NCBI RefSeq assembly: GCF_015482585.1
Contig: NZ_CP049742.1
Location: forward strand, 1,629,277 to 1,693,276
DNA: 64,000 nucleotides
Source of the DNA: Mangrovibacillus cuniculi
Lineage (GTDB): Bacteria; Bacillota; Bacilli; Bacillales; R1DC41
Direction of reading: 5' to 3'
The position numbers and the translations under genes are program-made. Under the pieces are notes generated by a model. It saw only the letters and a program-made list of their open reading frames with translations. It made no database searches and was not told the origin of the DNA. This document shows, piece after piece, positions 17,314 through 27,748 of this stretch (within the stretch, counting starts at the first letter, position 1; the number at the start of each line of letters is the position of its first letter).

Positions 17314-17736
17314 TCATTTATAAGATTGACGGTCTAAAAATCCTTGTAAGATCATCACCGCTGCCATTTTATCAATGACTTTTTTTCGTTTTTGTCTACT
17401 AACATCAGCCTCTAGTAAAACTCGTTCAGCAGCCATTGTGCTTAGACGTTCGTCCCACATTTCAACCGGAAGATTAAATGTATCACGAACTCTGTCTGCA
17501 TACAACATACATGCTTCCCCACGAGGACCTAAAGTATTATTCATATTTTTCGGTAAGCCAATTACTACTTTACTTACCTCGTACTCCTTGATTAAGTCCG
17601 CTAATCGAGCTAAACCCAACTCCCCAGCTTCTTCATCAATCTTAACTGTCTCGATGCCTTGAGCGGTCCATCCCATCGCATCACTAACTGCGACACCAAC
17701 TGTTTTGGTACCGACATCTAGACCCATTACTCTCAT
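17314..17736 (-). CDS. ruvX: RuvX/YqgF-type Holliday junction resolvase-like nuclease (YrrK)
   Basis: The 140-residue RNase H-fold protein has [15 protein letters not shown] near the N-terminus with the catalytic Asp, a Glu in [14 protein letters not shown], and the C-terminal [14 protein letters not shown] with the last Asp. Family members process pre-16S rRNA 5' ends or resolve junctions. It begins 2 bases after ireB and ends 10 bases before yrzB. Confidence 0.95.
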   Translation of the reverse strand: MRVMGLDVGTKTVGVAVSDAMGWTAQGIETVKIDEEAGELGLARLADLIKEYEVSKVVIGLPKNMNNTLGPRGEACMLYADRVRDTFNLPVEMWDERLSTMAAERVLLEADVSRQKRKKVIDKMAAVMILQGFLDRQSYK

Positions 17737-17738
17737 CT

Positions 17739-18005
17739 TTATCCCTCGCGATGCTGTTGTAAATAAGATTTTACTAATTCCTCAATAATCTCATCGCGTT
17801 CTAATTTACGAATTAAATTACGCGCGTCCAGATGACGAGGAATGTAAGCAGGATCTCCTGATAAAAGATAACCCACTATTTGATTAATAGGATTGTAGCC
17901 TTTTTCCTGCAACGCCTCGTGCACTTGATTAAGTACTTCTTTTACATCATGTTCAATGGAATCATCTGAAAAGTTAAAGCGCATCGTGTTGTCAAAAGAG
18001 TTCAT
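17739..18005 (-). CDS. ireB: IreB family regulatory phosphoprotein (YrzL)
   Basis: This 88-residue protein matches the UPF0297/IreB family (MRFNFSDDS near residues 8-16, [28 protein letters not shown]). In Enterococcus IreB is a substrate of the PASTA kinase IreK and lowers cephalosporin resistance. The N-terminal Thr/Ser residues that are phosphorylated there lie in the same region here (Thr7, Ser13). It sits between alaS and ruvX as in nearly all Firmicutes. Confidence 0.93.
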   Translation of the reverse strand: MNSFDNTMRFNFSDDSIEHDVKEVLNQVHEALQEKGYNPINQIVGYLLSGDPAYIPRHLDARNLIRKLERDEIIEELVKSYLQQHREG

Positions 18006-18109
18006 CTACAGCACCTCACAAATTTCTTGGAAATCAATTTCGCAAGAAACGTCATTTTTCCTACTATTACTATTGTACAACAAGAAGAGTAGGAAAGGAA
18101 GTTTTCGAA

Positions 18110-20746
18110 TTACTTAACGTTCGTAATCCATGTTTCCACAAATTGCAGAGATTCATTCACTTTTTCTGGTTGTTTTCCACCTGCTTGCGCCATGTCTGGA
18201 CGACCACCGCCACCACCGCCGCAAATAGAAGCTAACTCTTTTACCAGCTTTCCAGCTTGGTAACCTTCTTTTACTAAGTCAGGAGTAACAGTAGCGATAA
18301 AGTTTACTTTCCCTTCTCCAGTAGTAGCTAATACCACGATACCAGATTCGATAGACTGCTTCAGTTCGTCAGCCATTGTACGAAGAGTGTTCATATCCGC
18401 TACATTTACTAGTTGAGCAAGGTAACGAACCCCGTTCACTTCTTTTACTTGATCTATTAATTGGCCAGCTTCGATATTTGATAATTTTGCAGCTAAAGAT
18501 TCATTTTCACGTTGCGCTTCTTTTAACTCAGCTAGAAGTGATTCCACTCTAGTTACAAGGTCAGCTGGCTTAGCTTTCACAAGACTTGCAGCAGTTTTTA
18601 ATGTATCGACTTGTTCTTTCATATAGCCATATGCTTGAGCACCTGTTACAGCCTCGATACGTCTCGTTCCCGCTCCAATTCCACTTTCTCCAATCAGCTT
18701 GAATAAACCAATCTCTGCAGTGTTTGCTACGTGACAACCACCACAAAGTTCTAACGAGTAATCTCCAATTTGAACGACACGGACAACATCACCGTACTTT
18801 TCTCCAAATAGAGCCATAGCCCCCATTTCTTTTGCTTCCGCTAGAGATTTATTGGAGATATCTACTTGTACGTTCTTCCAAATTTGTTCATTTACTTTTT
18901 GTTCAATTAACTCCAGTTCCTCTGCTTGAACTTGACCAAAGTGTGAGAAGTCAAAACGAAGGCGGTCTGGTTGAACTAGTGATCCTGCTTGGTTTACATG
19001 CTCTCCTAATACATCTTTTAATGCTTGGTGTAATAGGTGAGTAGCTGTGTGATTTTTAATAACGCTGCTACGAATATCAGTTGCTACTTTAGCCAATAAT
19101 TCCTTGTCATTTTCAAGCGTACCTTCTAACACTTTCACTTTGTGTAAAGATTGACCGTTTGGAGCTTTTACTACATCTAGCACTTCTACTTTCACACCAT
19201 CACCAGTAAGAGTACCTTTATCTCCAACTTGTCCACCGCTTTCTGCATAGAAAGGAGTTTGGTTAAGGATAATTTGCGCTTCTTCACCAGCTTCTACATT
19301 CTCTACAAATTCGCCGTTTTGCACAAGTGTTACAACACGTGAATGAACAGCTAATTGAGAGTATCCAACGAACTCACTTTCCACTTTCACATCACCAAGA
19401 ACGCCACCTTGTACTTGCATGCTTCCTGTATCTTGACGTGCTGAACGAGCTCGTTCTCTTTGTTTTTCCATCTCGACTTGGAAACCTTCAGAATCAATCG
19501 TTAATCCTTTTTCTTCTGCGTATTCTTCTGTTAATTCAACAGGGAATCCGTACGTATCATAAAGACGGAAAACATCCGTTCCTTTAATTTGACGAGATTC
19601 AGACTTACTAGCTTCTTCTAACAGTGTAGAAAGAATTGCAAGACCTTCCGTTAGGGTTTCATGGAATCGCTCTTCTTCATTCTTTACAACTTTTTGGATG
19701 AATGCTGTTTTTTCTTTTACCTCTGGGTAGAAGTCGACCATAATTTCTGCTACTACAGGTACTAATTCAAACATGAATGGTCTTTCAATCCCAATAGCTT
19801 TTGCGTAACGAACAGCACGGCGTAGTAAACGACGTAGCACGTATCCACGACCTTCGTTAGATGGAAGTGCACCGTCGCCAACTGCAAACGAAACTGTACG
19901 GATGTGGTCAGCAATAACTTTATACGCTGTATCCGTATCACCTTTTGTACCATAGCTCACATTTGCTAATGATTCCGTTGCGCGGATAATCGGCATAAAT
20001 AGATCTGTATCAAAGTTCGTAGGTACGTTTTGTACGACACATGCCATACGCTCTAATCCCATACCAGTATCAATATTTTTCTTCGGTAGAGGTGTATACG
20101 TATTGTCTGGATTGTGGTTGAATTGCGAGAACACTAAGTTCCATATTTCTAAATAACGTTCATTCTCTCCACCTGCATATAATTCAGGATCATTTTTATC
20201 GTCGCCATATTCTGGTCCACGATCATAGAAGATTTCTGTATTTGGTCCACTTGGGCCTTCTCCTATATCCCAAAAGTTTCCTTCTAGACGGATGATTCGC
20301 TCAGCTGGAATCCCAATACCTTCATGCCATAGTTTAAACGCTTCTTCGTCTTCTGGGTGGGTCGTAACAGAAAGCTTCTCTGGATCAAAGCCAATCCACT
20401 TCTTATCCGTTAAGAATTCCCATGCCCATTCGATTGCTTCTTTTTTGAAATATTCTCCGATAGAGAAATTCCCTAACATTTCAAAGAAAGTATGGTGACG
20501 AGCAGTTTTCCCTACGTTTTCAATATCGTTAGTACGAATCGATTTTTGCGCGTTTGTTATACGTGGATTCTCTGGGACTACACGTCCATCAAAGTATTTC
20601 TTAAGTGTCGCAACCCCTGAGTTAATCCAAAGTAAAGATGGGTCCTCATGTGGTACTAGTGAAGCACTTGGCTCAATACGATGTCCTTTTTCTGAAAAGA
20701 AATCTAAGTACATTTGACGAATTTGTGCACCTGTTAATGATTTCAT
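18110..20746 (-). CDS. alaS: Alanyl-tRNA synthetase
   Basis: The 878-residue enzyme has the class II catalytic core ([18 protein letters not shown] and [14 protein letters not shown] motif 3 region), the editing domain with the zinc ligands HTATHLLH and CGGCH, and the C-terminal DHHA1 domain with the [15 protein letters not shown] glycine tract. It charges tRNA-Ala and clears Ser/Gly misacylation. The start at 20746 has AAGGAGG upstream; the reading frame extends into the T-box leader but that part is untranslated. It is controlled by the T-box at 20775-21015. Confidence 0.97.
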   Translation of the reverse strand: MKSLTGAQIRQMYLDFFSEKGHRIEPSASLVPHEDPSLLWINSGVATLKKYFDGRVVPENPRITNAQKSIRTNDIENVGKTARHHTFFEMLGNFSIGEYFKKEAIEWAWEFLTDKKWIGFDPEKLSVTTHPEDEEAFKLWHEGIGIPAERIIRLEGNFWDIGEGPSGPNTEIFYDRGPEYGDDKNDPELYAGGENERYLEIWNLVFSQFNHNPDNTYTPLPKKNIDTGMGLERMACVVQNVPTNFDTDLFMPIIRATESLANVSYGTKGDTDTAYKVIADHIRTVSFAVGDGALPSNEGRGYVLRRLLRRAVRYAKAIGIERPFMFELVPVVAEIMVDFYPEVKEKTAFIQKVVKNEEERFHETLTEGLAILSTLLEEASKSESRQIKGTDVFRLYDTYGFPVELTEEYAEEKGLTIDSEGFQVEMEKQRERARSARQDTGSMQVQGGVLGDVKVESEFVGYSQLAVHSRVVTLVQNGEFVENVEAGEEAQIILNQTPFYAESGGQVGDKGTLTGDGVKVEVLDVVKAPNGQSLHKVKVLEGTLENDKELLAKVATDIRSSVIKNHTATHLLHQALKDVLGEHVNQAGSLVQPDRLRFDFSHFGQVQAEELELIEQKVNEQIWKNVQVDISNKSLAEAKEMGAMALFGEKYGDVVRVVQIGDYSLELCGGCHVANTAEIGLFKLIGESGIGAGTRRIEAVTGAQAYGYMKEQVDTLKTAASLVKAKPADLVTRVESLLAELKEAQRENESLAAKLSNIEAGQLIDQVKEVNGVRYLAQLVNVADMNTLRTMADELKQSIESGIVVLATTGEGKVNFIATVTPDLVKEGYQAGKLVKELASICGGGGGGRPDMAQAGGKQPEKVNESLQFVETWITNVK

Positions 20747-20774
20747 GTTAACTCCTCCTTCTGTATGTAAGGCA

Positions 20775-21018
20775 AAAATAGAAAAAGCCCTTCTGTCATA
20801 ACAGGGACGAGAAAATCGCGGTACCACCCTGGTTATGAAAGAAAGGCTTTCATCACTTTAATGCTATAACGTAGCAAACGGCTCACTTCAATTATGAGCA
20901 CTCTGGTTTAGCGTTCAACTAGCCTTCGTTTAAAACTTCTTTCAGCCAAGGAAGTTTCTCTCTTCAAACGGACTCTAGTCTACTTAGAACCTTCGACGTA
21001 TTATCATCTATTGAACTT
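20775..21018 (-). promoter_or_regulatory. T-box leader of alaS
   Basis: The minus strand contains the T-box core AGGGTGGTACCGCG (20817-20834), followed by the terminator half that pairs TTATGACAGAAGGGCTT with AAGCCTTTCTTTCATAA and ends in TTTTT near 20780. Upstream sequence can form the Stem I region. Uncharged tRNA-Ala would stabilise the antiterminator. I could not fix the specifier codon with confidence. Confidence 0.92.
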
Positions 21019-21025
21019 AGTTTGA

Positions 21026-21055
21026 ATTATAATGAAATACTATCAAGAATGTCAA
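21026..21055 (-). promoter_or_regulatory. Sigma-A promoter of the alaS T-box
   Basis: On the minus strand TTGACA and TATAAT, both perfect consensus, are separated by 18 bases. Transcription would begin near 21018. Confidence 0.88.
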
Positions 21056-21070
21056 TGTTCGAATGATGTT

Positions 21071-22147
21071 TTACGTATCTTTTAGGATCGCCCTTTTATT
21101 TTTTTCATCTAAAAGCACGTGGTAAATTACTCTTACAACTGCAAAAAACGGAACGACTAACAATAATCCTACAAGTCCTGCTAGTTCTCCCGCAACTAAA
21201 AGTAGTGCAAGAATAACAAGTGGATGTAAGTGAACACTCTTACCGACAATCCACGGGGAAAGGACATTACCTTCTAAAAATTGAAGCGCAACGATTAGAA
21301 TAATTACCCAAATCACCGTACTCCAGGACATTGTAGCAGCAATAGCTATGGTAGGAATCGCCCCAACAACCGGTCCGAAATAAGGGATAATATTGGTCAA
21401 GCCAATAAATACACCCAGCACGATGGAAAATTTAATATCTAATAACATCAAAGCAACAGTTGCAATGCCTCCTATTAAAACGCAAACAATAAATTGACCT
21501 CGGATATATCCACCTAACGTATCATTAATCCCACTAACAATTTTATGTAATGGGTCTTTCCAGTTTTGAGGAGAGATACTTTTTCCCCATCCCTTTAATA
21601 CATCAAAGTCTTTTAAAAGATAAAAAGAGATAAATGGAATTAAAGCCAAAAATAATATGGCAGTTGACACATAAGCGAATAATGATAACCCTTTTTGCAC
21701 AAGTCCTACCGCGAATGTCTCTATAGCATCAATTCGTCTATCAACAAATTCTTGTACACCATCTGGGTAAACTTGCGTTTCTTCATGAATAGTAATGAGT
21801 CCGTTCCGATAAGATTCTGTCCATGTGGGCACATGTGCAACTAGTTCATTTAATTGTTGATAAAACATTGGCAAGCCGAAATACACCGCAGCTCCAACTC
21901 CACCAAAGAATAAAGCATATATCACTGCTATGGTTACTCCTCTATGAATGCCAAAACGATGAACCTTTTCCACAACTGGATGCAATAAAAAGCTAATAAA
22001 AGCAGCTACTAAGAATGGCACACACAACCAAAGAATAGCATGAACAAAAGGCTTCCAAACTGGTTGTAATAAAAAAAGGAGATAGAGAACAGTTAAGCCA
22101 GCAATGATTAAAATGGTCACCCATAATGCAGATTTAATCTTTTGCAT
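21071..22147 (-). CDS. yrrI: AI-2E family transporter-like membrane protein (YrrI)
   Basis: The 358-residue protein has about eight membrane segments and the family pattern: two N-terminal helices, a long soluble segment (residues about 95-145), then a helical bundle with GGYIRGQFIVCVLIG, IGLTNIIPYFGPVVGAIP and the C-terminal LEGNVLSPWIVGKSVHLHPL. Members are variously linked to autoinducer-2 export or Na+/H+ exchange; the substrate here is unknown. A good ribosome site precedes the ATG. Downstream there is no clear terminator before the alaS promoter. Confidence 0.9.
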   Translation of the reverse strand: MQKIKSALWVTILIIAGLTVLYLLFLLQPVWKPFVHAILWLCVPFLVAAFISFLLHPVVEKVHRFGIHRGVTIAVIYALFFGGVGAAVYFGLPMFYQQLNELVAHVPTWTESYRNGLITIHEETQVYPDGVQEFVDRRIDAIETFAVGLVQKGLSLFAYVSTAILFLALIPFISFYLLKDFDVLKGWGKSISPQNWKDPLHKIVSGINDTLGGYIRGQFIVCVLIGGIATVALMLLDIKFSIVLGVFIGLTNIIPYFGPVVGAIPTIAIAATMSWSTVIWVIILIVALQFLEGNVLSPWIVGKSVHLHPLVILALLLVAGELAGLVGLLLVVPFFAVVRVIYHVLLDEKNKRAILKDT

Positions 22148-22273
22148 GTACAGTTCCTCCTTTGTTTACATTCAATCTTAGGTTTGCTTACTTGGAAGAA
22201 AATATGCTCTTGTATTTGTAATAATTTCAACGGTTGATTTTTTACAGGTTGATTAATATGTGGTTTTATCTTT

Positions 22274-22500
22274 TGGACCACATGTATTTTTGAAACGTAT
22301 GCTCAGCTTTCGTTTTTTCGCTTCGTGAACGCACGTTATTTCCGTAACGTGTGCTCTACTTCCCGTTTTTCGGTTCTTGAACACACGTTATTTCCGTAAC
22401 GTGTGCTCTACTCCCTTTTTCTGCTTCGTGAACGCACGTTATTCTCGTAACGTGTGCTCTACTTCCCGTTTTTCGTTTCTTGACCGCATTTTACACTTTA
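22274..22500. repeat. 52-bp tandem repeat array, four units plus a partial one
   Basis: Units begin at 22274 (diverged), 22326, 22378 and 22429, with a decayed fifth at 22481. Each intact unit contains CACGTTA-TTTCCG-TAACGTG-type arms that form a hairpin, followed by GTGCTCTACTTCCCGTTTTT. Periods are 52, 52, 51 and 52. No reading frame or gene is apparent. It lies just upstream of yrrI on the minus strand. Confidence 0.85.
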
Positions 22501-22513
22501 AGAAATAACAATG

Positions 22514-22579
22514 AAGGAGACTCATTTAAAAGCAAGCCACATCACGTGGCTAACAATGAGTTGTTACTGGTCACGTAAC
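22514..22579 (-). repeat. Terminator-abutting two-hairpin element, copy 2
   Basis: Outer stem ACTCAT / ATGAGT, inner hairpin GCCAC-ATCAC-GTGGC, then GTTAC-TGGTCAC-GTAAC on the plus strand. It directly touches the T-tract of the recD2-operon terminator and is preceded by AAGGAG. This is one of the best-preserved copies. Confidence 0.78.
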
Positions 22580-22615
22580 AAAAAAGCCACCTAAATCCCA
22601 ATGATTTAGGTGACC
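22580..22615 (-). terminator. Terminator after the DUF3918-type gene
   Basis: On the minus strand GTCACCTAAATC and GATTTAGGTGGC form the stem, followed by TTTTTTG. It ends the group that includes recD2, the zinc-ribbon gene and the 41-residue gene. Confidence 0.85.
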
Positions 22616-22621
22616 CACTTG

Positions 22622-22747
22622 TTAATGAATGGCTTTGCGAAGTTTTTTCTGCCACTTTTTCATGGACTTTTTGTTCATAGAACGTGAATACGTGGAAGCT
22701 GCTACTCCAATTCCGATTCCCAGTATTGATGCAATCGTTTTATTCAA
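22622..22747 (-). CDS. yrzQ: DUF3918-like small protein (YrzQ-type)
   Basis: This 41-residue frame starts at a TTG (22747) with GAAGGGTG upstream and reads MNKTIASILGIGIGVAA, a short hydrophobic helix, then a basic tail NKKSMKKWQKKLRKAIH. Length, pattern and location between the AI-2E-type gene and recD2 match YrzQ/DUF3918 of Bacillus, of unknown function. It may be a small membrane-bound peptide. A GTG nine bases earlier is an alternative start. Confidence 0.65.
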   Translation of the reverse strand: MNKTIASILGIGIGVAASTYSRSMNKKSMKKWQKKLRKAIH

Positions 22748-22762
22748 GCCACTCACACCCTT

Positions 22763-22951
22763 CTAACTAAGTTTTCGTTCATCCTCATGAAATAGATCGT
22801 CTAACGAACTTAAACTTCCGTCCTCTTCTACTTGATGGGTGTTAATAATGCCTTTTGATACAGACATCTCAATAAAGCATCCCCAACAATAATATTGATT
22901 AATTCCTATTTTACCTAAGTCTTTACTTTGGCAATTTGGACATTTCATCAT
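22763..22951 (-). CDS. Small zinc-ribbon protein
   Basis: This 62-residue product has CPNC near its start and CWGC about 18 residues later (CPNCQSKDLGKIGINQYYCWGC), a typical four-cysteine zinc ribbon, then an acidic C-terminus rich in Asp/Glu. The location between recD2 and the 41-residue gene corresponds to the place of yrzR in B. subtilis, but I cannot confirm identity from memory. GAGGTG spaces best to the ATG at 22951; another ATG follows immediately. Function unknown. Confidence 0.75.
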   Translation of the reverse strand: MMKCPNCQSKDLGKIGINQYYCWGCFIEMSVSKGIINTHQVEEDGSLSSLDDLFHEDERKLS

Positions 22952-23061
22952 AGCAAGCACCTCTTCACGTTTATCGTTAGAAGCAGTATTGCCAATTTAA
23001 TGAAATATAAACAATAGTGTAGAAAATTCCGTTCGTTATTTAAGAGATGAACAAACTTAGC

Positions 23062-25452
23062 TTATGAGTTTAACTCGAAATCATTCGGCGTAACGTTTTC
23101 CATACCAATCATTGGATTTACCTTTTCCCATGTATCTTCTGTTAAAGCTACATGTTCCATTTCTTCGTCGCCCCCGGTGCCAAGTAATTGAAGCATGGAT
23201 TTTAACATCGTTCGTCGTTGTAAATCATCCGTTCTTTCCACACCAAGTCGAAATGCTGAAGTTTCTCCACAAAGAATTAAGAAGCGTTTACTTCTAGTGA
23301 TAGCTGTGTATAGTAAATTTCTACGCAACATTCGGTAATAACCGCGAACCACCGGAATAATTACAATAGGGAATTCACTTCCTTGAGATTTATGAATGGA
23401 GCAACAGAATGCATGCGTAATTTGATTGAGATCTTGCCGTGTGTATGTCACTTCATTTCCGTCATAACTTACAATCACCATGTCTTCTTTTTCTGTGTTT
23501 TCTTTTGCATAAAAGATAGAAATGACTTCTCCCATATCTCCATTGAATACATTTTGCTCTGGTTGATTGACAAGTTGGAGAACTTTATCACCAATTCGGA
23601 AAACCACTTCTCCAAATTTCAGTTCTTTCCGCTTGCCATCTAGATTAGGATTAACAATTTCTTGCAGCCTTTTATTTAGCTCATCTATACCTGCAGCCCC
23701 ACGGTACATCGGAGCTAACACTTGGATATCTCTTAGTGCGTACCCTTTTTTCGTAGCATTCGCCACAACTTTTTCCACAACATCTGGTAATTGAGCTGTC
23801 GTACATTGAATAAAACTACGATCTTTTTGCGGTTCAGTTAAGTTAGCAGGGACTGTCCCTTCTTTCATAGAATGCGCTAACTCGATGATCGAAGAACCCT
23901 CCGCCTGACGGTAAATATCCGTTAGCTGGACCGTTGGAATCACGTTACTTTCAATTAAATCTTTTAGCACTTGACCAGGTCCAACAGATGGCAATTGGTC
24001 ATCATCCCCCACCATAATTACCTGCATGCCTTTAGGGATTCGTTTGAAAAGTTGATGAGCTAACCAACTATCTACCATCGAGGATTCGTCGATTATTAGT
24101 AGTGATCCTTTGATAAACGGAACTGGCTCATCATCCTCTTCTTCTTGTTCTTCCTCTTGCCCTTTCCAACCTAACAAACGATGAATAGTCATAGCGTTTA
24201 AGCCAGTTGATTCTTGCATACGTTTTGCTGCACGACCTGTTGGAGCGACTAGGACATAAGGGTATACTTCCTCTTCTTTATATTCCTTTTTATCAAGTGG
24301 CTTTCCATGTAGCTTACTATAGATTTCAACAATTCCCTTAATAACAGTTGTTTTCCCTGTACCTGGACCGCCAGTTAAAATCATCATCCCTGACTTTAAC
24401 GCCTTTTCAATTGCTTCTTTTTGAGAAGGTGCGTATTCTACTCCAAGCGCTTCTTCCAATTCACCTAACGCTAACAAGAATTCAGATTCAGGGAACTCAT
24501 CTAAGAAAGAATCATCTGCTAAGATACGCTCTATGCTCGTCACTAGTCCTTTTTCAGAAAAATACAAAGAGGGCATAAATATTTTACGTTCCTCTATAAT
24601 AATTTTCCCTTCTTCTCCTAGTGCTAAAACTTGCTTAGAGATATCTTCAAAAGGGATTTCTTCTTGGTGATGAGCAAGTAACTCTACTACAGCAGGAAGT
24701 AATTCCTCTGCTTCGACATATGTATGGCCTTCTTTATATGTGAGATCATCGAGTAAATGAAGAATGGCCGCTTTCATTCGATCAGGATGACCACCTGTAA
24801 AACCTAGCTGAATACCAATTTGGTCAGCTCTTTTAAAACCAATTCCTTCGATGTCCTCCACTAATATGTATGGGTTTTTCTCAATAACACTTAAAGAATC
24901 TTCTTTATATAATGAGAATATTTTCATGGAAAGCTGCGGACCAAAGCCTAAGTCAGTCAATCCGACCATGACGTGTTCCAAACCTTGATGCTCTTTTAAG
25001 GAATTAATCAAACTTTCCGCTTTGGTTTTCGCTAACTGTGGCACATCATCTAAGATACTTGGATCCGCTAGAATCTTTCGTAATGCTCCTTCACCGATGT
25101 GGTCAACTATGCGTTCAGCGGTCTTTTTACCGATTCCTTCAAACAAATCACTCGAAAGATATTGAATCGTACCTTGCTTGGACTGTGGCATTTCCTTTTG
25201 AAATCTAGAAACATGGAATTGAGGCCCAAATTTTGGATGCTCTTTTAACTGACCATAAAAGGTATAGGTTGTTTCCTCTTCTAGAGAGGGAAAGTATCCC
25301 GTCACCATAAGTTCACGTTCCGCCCAAGAGGTATTTGTTTCTTCTACACGGATGCGGACGACGGAATATAAATTAGACTCGTTGTAAAAGATGGTAACAA
25401 GAAGTCTCCCTTTCACATATGGCTCTTTTTGTTGCATGGAATCTTGCCCCAT
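23062..25452 (-). CDS. recD2: RecD2-type DNA helicase (YrrC)
   Basis: This 796-residue SF1B helicase has an N-terminal extension with OB-like and helix-hairpin-helix parts (LFEGIGKKTAERIVDHIGEG near residues 100-120, then EGIGFKRADQIG), Walker A GGPGTGKTT, Walker B LLIIDESSMVD, the QLPSVGPGQVLKDL motif III and the C-terminal THAFCCSIHKSQGSE motif. RecD2 is the form found in organisms without RecBC; it limits replication fork problems and aids mismatch repair. AGGAGG fixes the start. It follows the TPR gene by 18 bases. Confidence 0.96.
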   Translation of the reverse strand: MGQDSMQQKEPYVKGRLLVTIFYNESNLYSVVRIRVEETNTSWAERELMVTGYFPSLEEETTYTFYGQLKEHPKFGPQFHVSRFQKEMPQSKQGTIQYLSSDLFEGIGKKTAERIVDHIGEGALRKILADPSILDDVPQLAKTKAESLINSLKEHQGLEHVMVGLTDLGFGPQLSMKIFSLYKEDSLSVIEKNPYILVEDIEGIGFKRADQIGIQLGFTGGHPDRMKAAILHLLDDLTYKEGHTYVEAEELLPAVVELLAHHQEEIPFEDISKQVLALGEEGKIIIEERKIFMPSLYFSEKGLVTSIERILADDSFLDEFPESEFLLALGELEEALGVEYAPSQKEAIEKALKSGMMILTGGPGTGKTTVIKGIVEIYSKLHGKPLDKKEYKEEEVYPYVLVAPTGRAAKRMQESTGLNAMTIHRLLGWKGQEEEQEEEDDEPVPFIKGSLLIIDESSMVDSWLAHQLFKRIPKGMQVIMVGDDDQLPSVGPGQVLKDLIESNVIPTVQLTDIYRQAEGSSIIELAHSMKEGTVPANLTEPQKDRSFIQCTTAQLPDVVEKVVANATKKGYALRDIQVLAPMYRGAAGIDELNKRLQEIVNPNLDGKRKELKFGEVVFRIGDKVLQLVNQPEQNVFNGDMGEVISIFYAKENTEKEDMVIVSYDGNEVTYTRQDLNQITHAFCCSIHKSQGSEFPIVIIPVVRGYYRMLRRNLLYTAITRSKRFLILCGETSAFRLGVERTDDLQRRTMLKSMLQLLGTGGDEEMEHVALTEDTWEKVNPMIGMENVTPNDFELNS

Positions 25453-25470
25453 ATCCCGTCCTCCTACTCC

Positions 25471-26124
25471 TTAATTCGATTCAATCATCATCAATAAACT
25501 TTGTGCAAAGTCATGACGTGGTTCTAATTCTATCGTTTTCTTCAAATGTTCGATAGCCTTTTCTTTATTTTCTGTACCCATAGCATAAGCTGCACCAAGA
25601 TTGTAATGCCCATCTACATGATTGGGAGATAATTCAATTACTTTTTCTAATTGCTCTATCGCTAGGTCAAAGAATTCATTTTTCGCATAGCCAATTCCAA
25701 GTTGAAAAGTCGCATCCACATCTGAAGGCTCCAATTCTACAGCACGTTGAAGATATGGAATGGCAAGTTTTGTTTGCTCCATGTTCATAAAGCTAATCCC
25801 TAACATGGCAAAGACTTCATTTGTTTCTAATCCATTCTGAATGGCTTTTTGATAGTGTGCTGCAGCTTCGTCATAAAGTGATTCTTCATAGGCAACGTTC
25901 CCAAGGCTATAATAAGCAGCTGCAAATGTAGGATCTAGTTCAATTGTTTTTTGGTAAAAGGCTTTTGCTCGTTCTAAGTCGTTAACAGCAACAAGCAAGT
26001 TTCCGAAGTTAGCGTAGCCAAGTGGATTGGACGGCTCTAATTCAATTGCTTTATTAAAACAATTAGCCGCTTCCTCCCATTTTCCTTCTTTCATTAATTC
26101 AATTCCTTCTTGATGCAGATCCAT
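25471..26124 (-). CDS. yrrB: TPR-repeat protein YrrB
   Basis: The 217-residue protein is built almost entirely of six 34-residue TPR units (for example GYANFGNLLVAVNDLERAKAFYQ). TPR arrays mediate protein-protein contacts; the partner is unknown. It sits between mnmA and recD2 as in B. subtilis. The start at 26124 is favoured because GGGG is 8 bases upstream; an ATG at 26130 would be too close. Confidence 0.9.
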   Translation of the reverse strand: MDLHQEGIELMKEGKWEEAANCFNKAIELEPSNPLGYANFGNLLVAVNDLERAKAFYQKTIELDPTFAAAYYSLGNVAYEESLYDEAAAHYQKAIQNGLETNEVFAMLGISFMNMEQTKLAIPYLQRAVELEPSDVDATFQLGIGYAKNEFFDLAIEQLEKVIELSPNHVDGHYNLGAAYAMGTENKEKAIEHLKKTIELEPRHDFAQSLLMMIESN

Positions 26125-26183
26125 CTTCATTTCCCCCAGTCATAAATTTATCCGTAAAAAGGTGATTGGACAAAATATCAGAG

Positions 26184-26500
26184 TGACTGCAGAGGGATTT
26201 CCGTTACAGGGGGACGCTTTCCGCGGGACGGGCATCTGACTACAAAAGCGGAAGGCGCGCGTTCTGCCGCGGGAGGAAACTTCGGAAGACCGAGTAGGCA
26301 GCTCCTGAGCCAACGGAGGGCTTTCGAAGTTTCCCTAGCGGTTGCGCACCTGAAGCTAGAAATGCCTCCTCGTCGCGGTCGCTGAAGAACGCTCTTAGCT
26401 CCTGCGGGGTCTCAGCTGTCCGTTTAAATTCCCGCAGGAGTCGCCCCCTTTCACTCCAATCCCTGAATATCTATAGAGTTATGCTATAAATTCTGCAGTG
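26184..26500 (+). repeat. GC-rich modular palindromic element, copy B (composite, largest)
   Basis: It begins TGACTGCAG, carries the outer arm AGGGGGACGCTTTCC, the inner module from AAAAGCGGAAGGCGCGC to GCGCACCT, then the type-1 core GCCTCCTCGTCGCGG ... GGGGTCTCAG, the right arm GAGTCGCCCCC, and ends CTGCAGTGA. The inner stem GAAACTTCG / CGAAGTTTC has changed together on both sides compared with copy A. It lies between yrrB and the mnmA terminator. Confidence 0.92.
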
Positions 26501-26541
26501 ACCTGTGTCTCAAAACACGATAGTTCAAATTCATATGATAA

Positions 26542-26581
26542 CAAAAAAACAGGTGAACATATTATAAAATTCACCTGTTTC
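26542..26581 (-). terminator. mnmA terminator
   Basis: On the minus strand AAACAGGTGAA and TTCACCTGTTT form the stem, followed by seven T. It ends cymR-iscS-mnmA transcription. Confidence 0.85.
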
Positions 26582-26623
26582 TGCATTTTCCAGTCTGTAT
26601 CGACTGTTTATCTAGATACTAAA

Positions 26624-27748
<1,125 letters not shown>

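Noticed and set aside
20747..20827. N-terminal extension of AlaS
   Set aside because: The extension reads through the T-box terminator, and AGGAGG is placed for the ATG at 20746.
22274..22500. Possible CRISPR array
   Set aside because: The 52-bp units are tandem without unique spacers and no cas genes are present.
22514..22579. Two-hairpin element as the Bacillaceae-1 RNA motif
   Set aside because: That motif is marked by RUCCU loops as far as I recall; the loops here are AUCAC and NNNUCAC.
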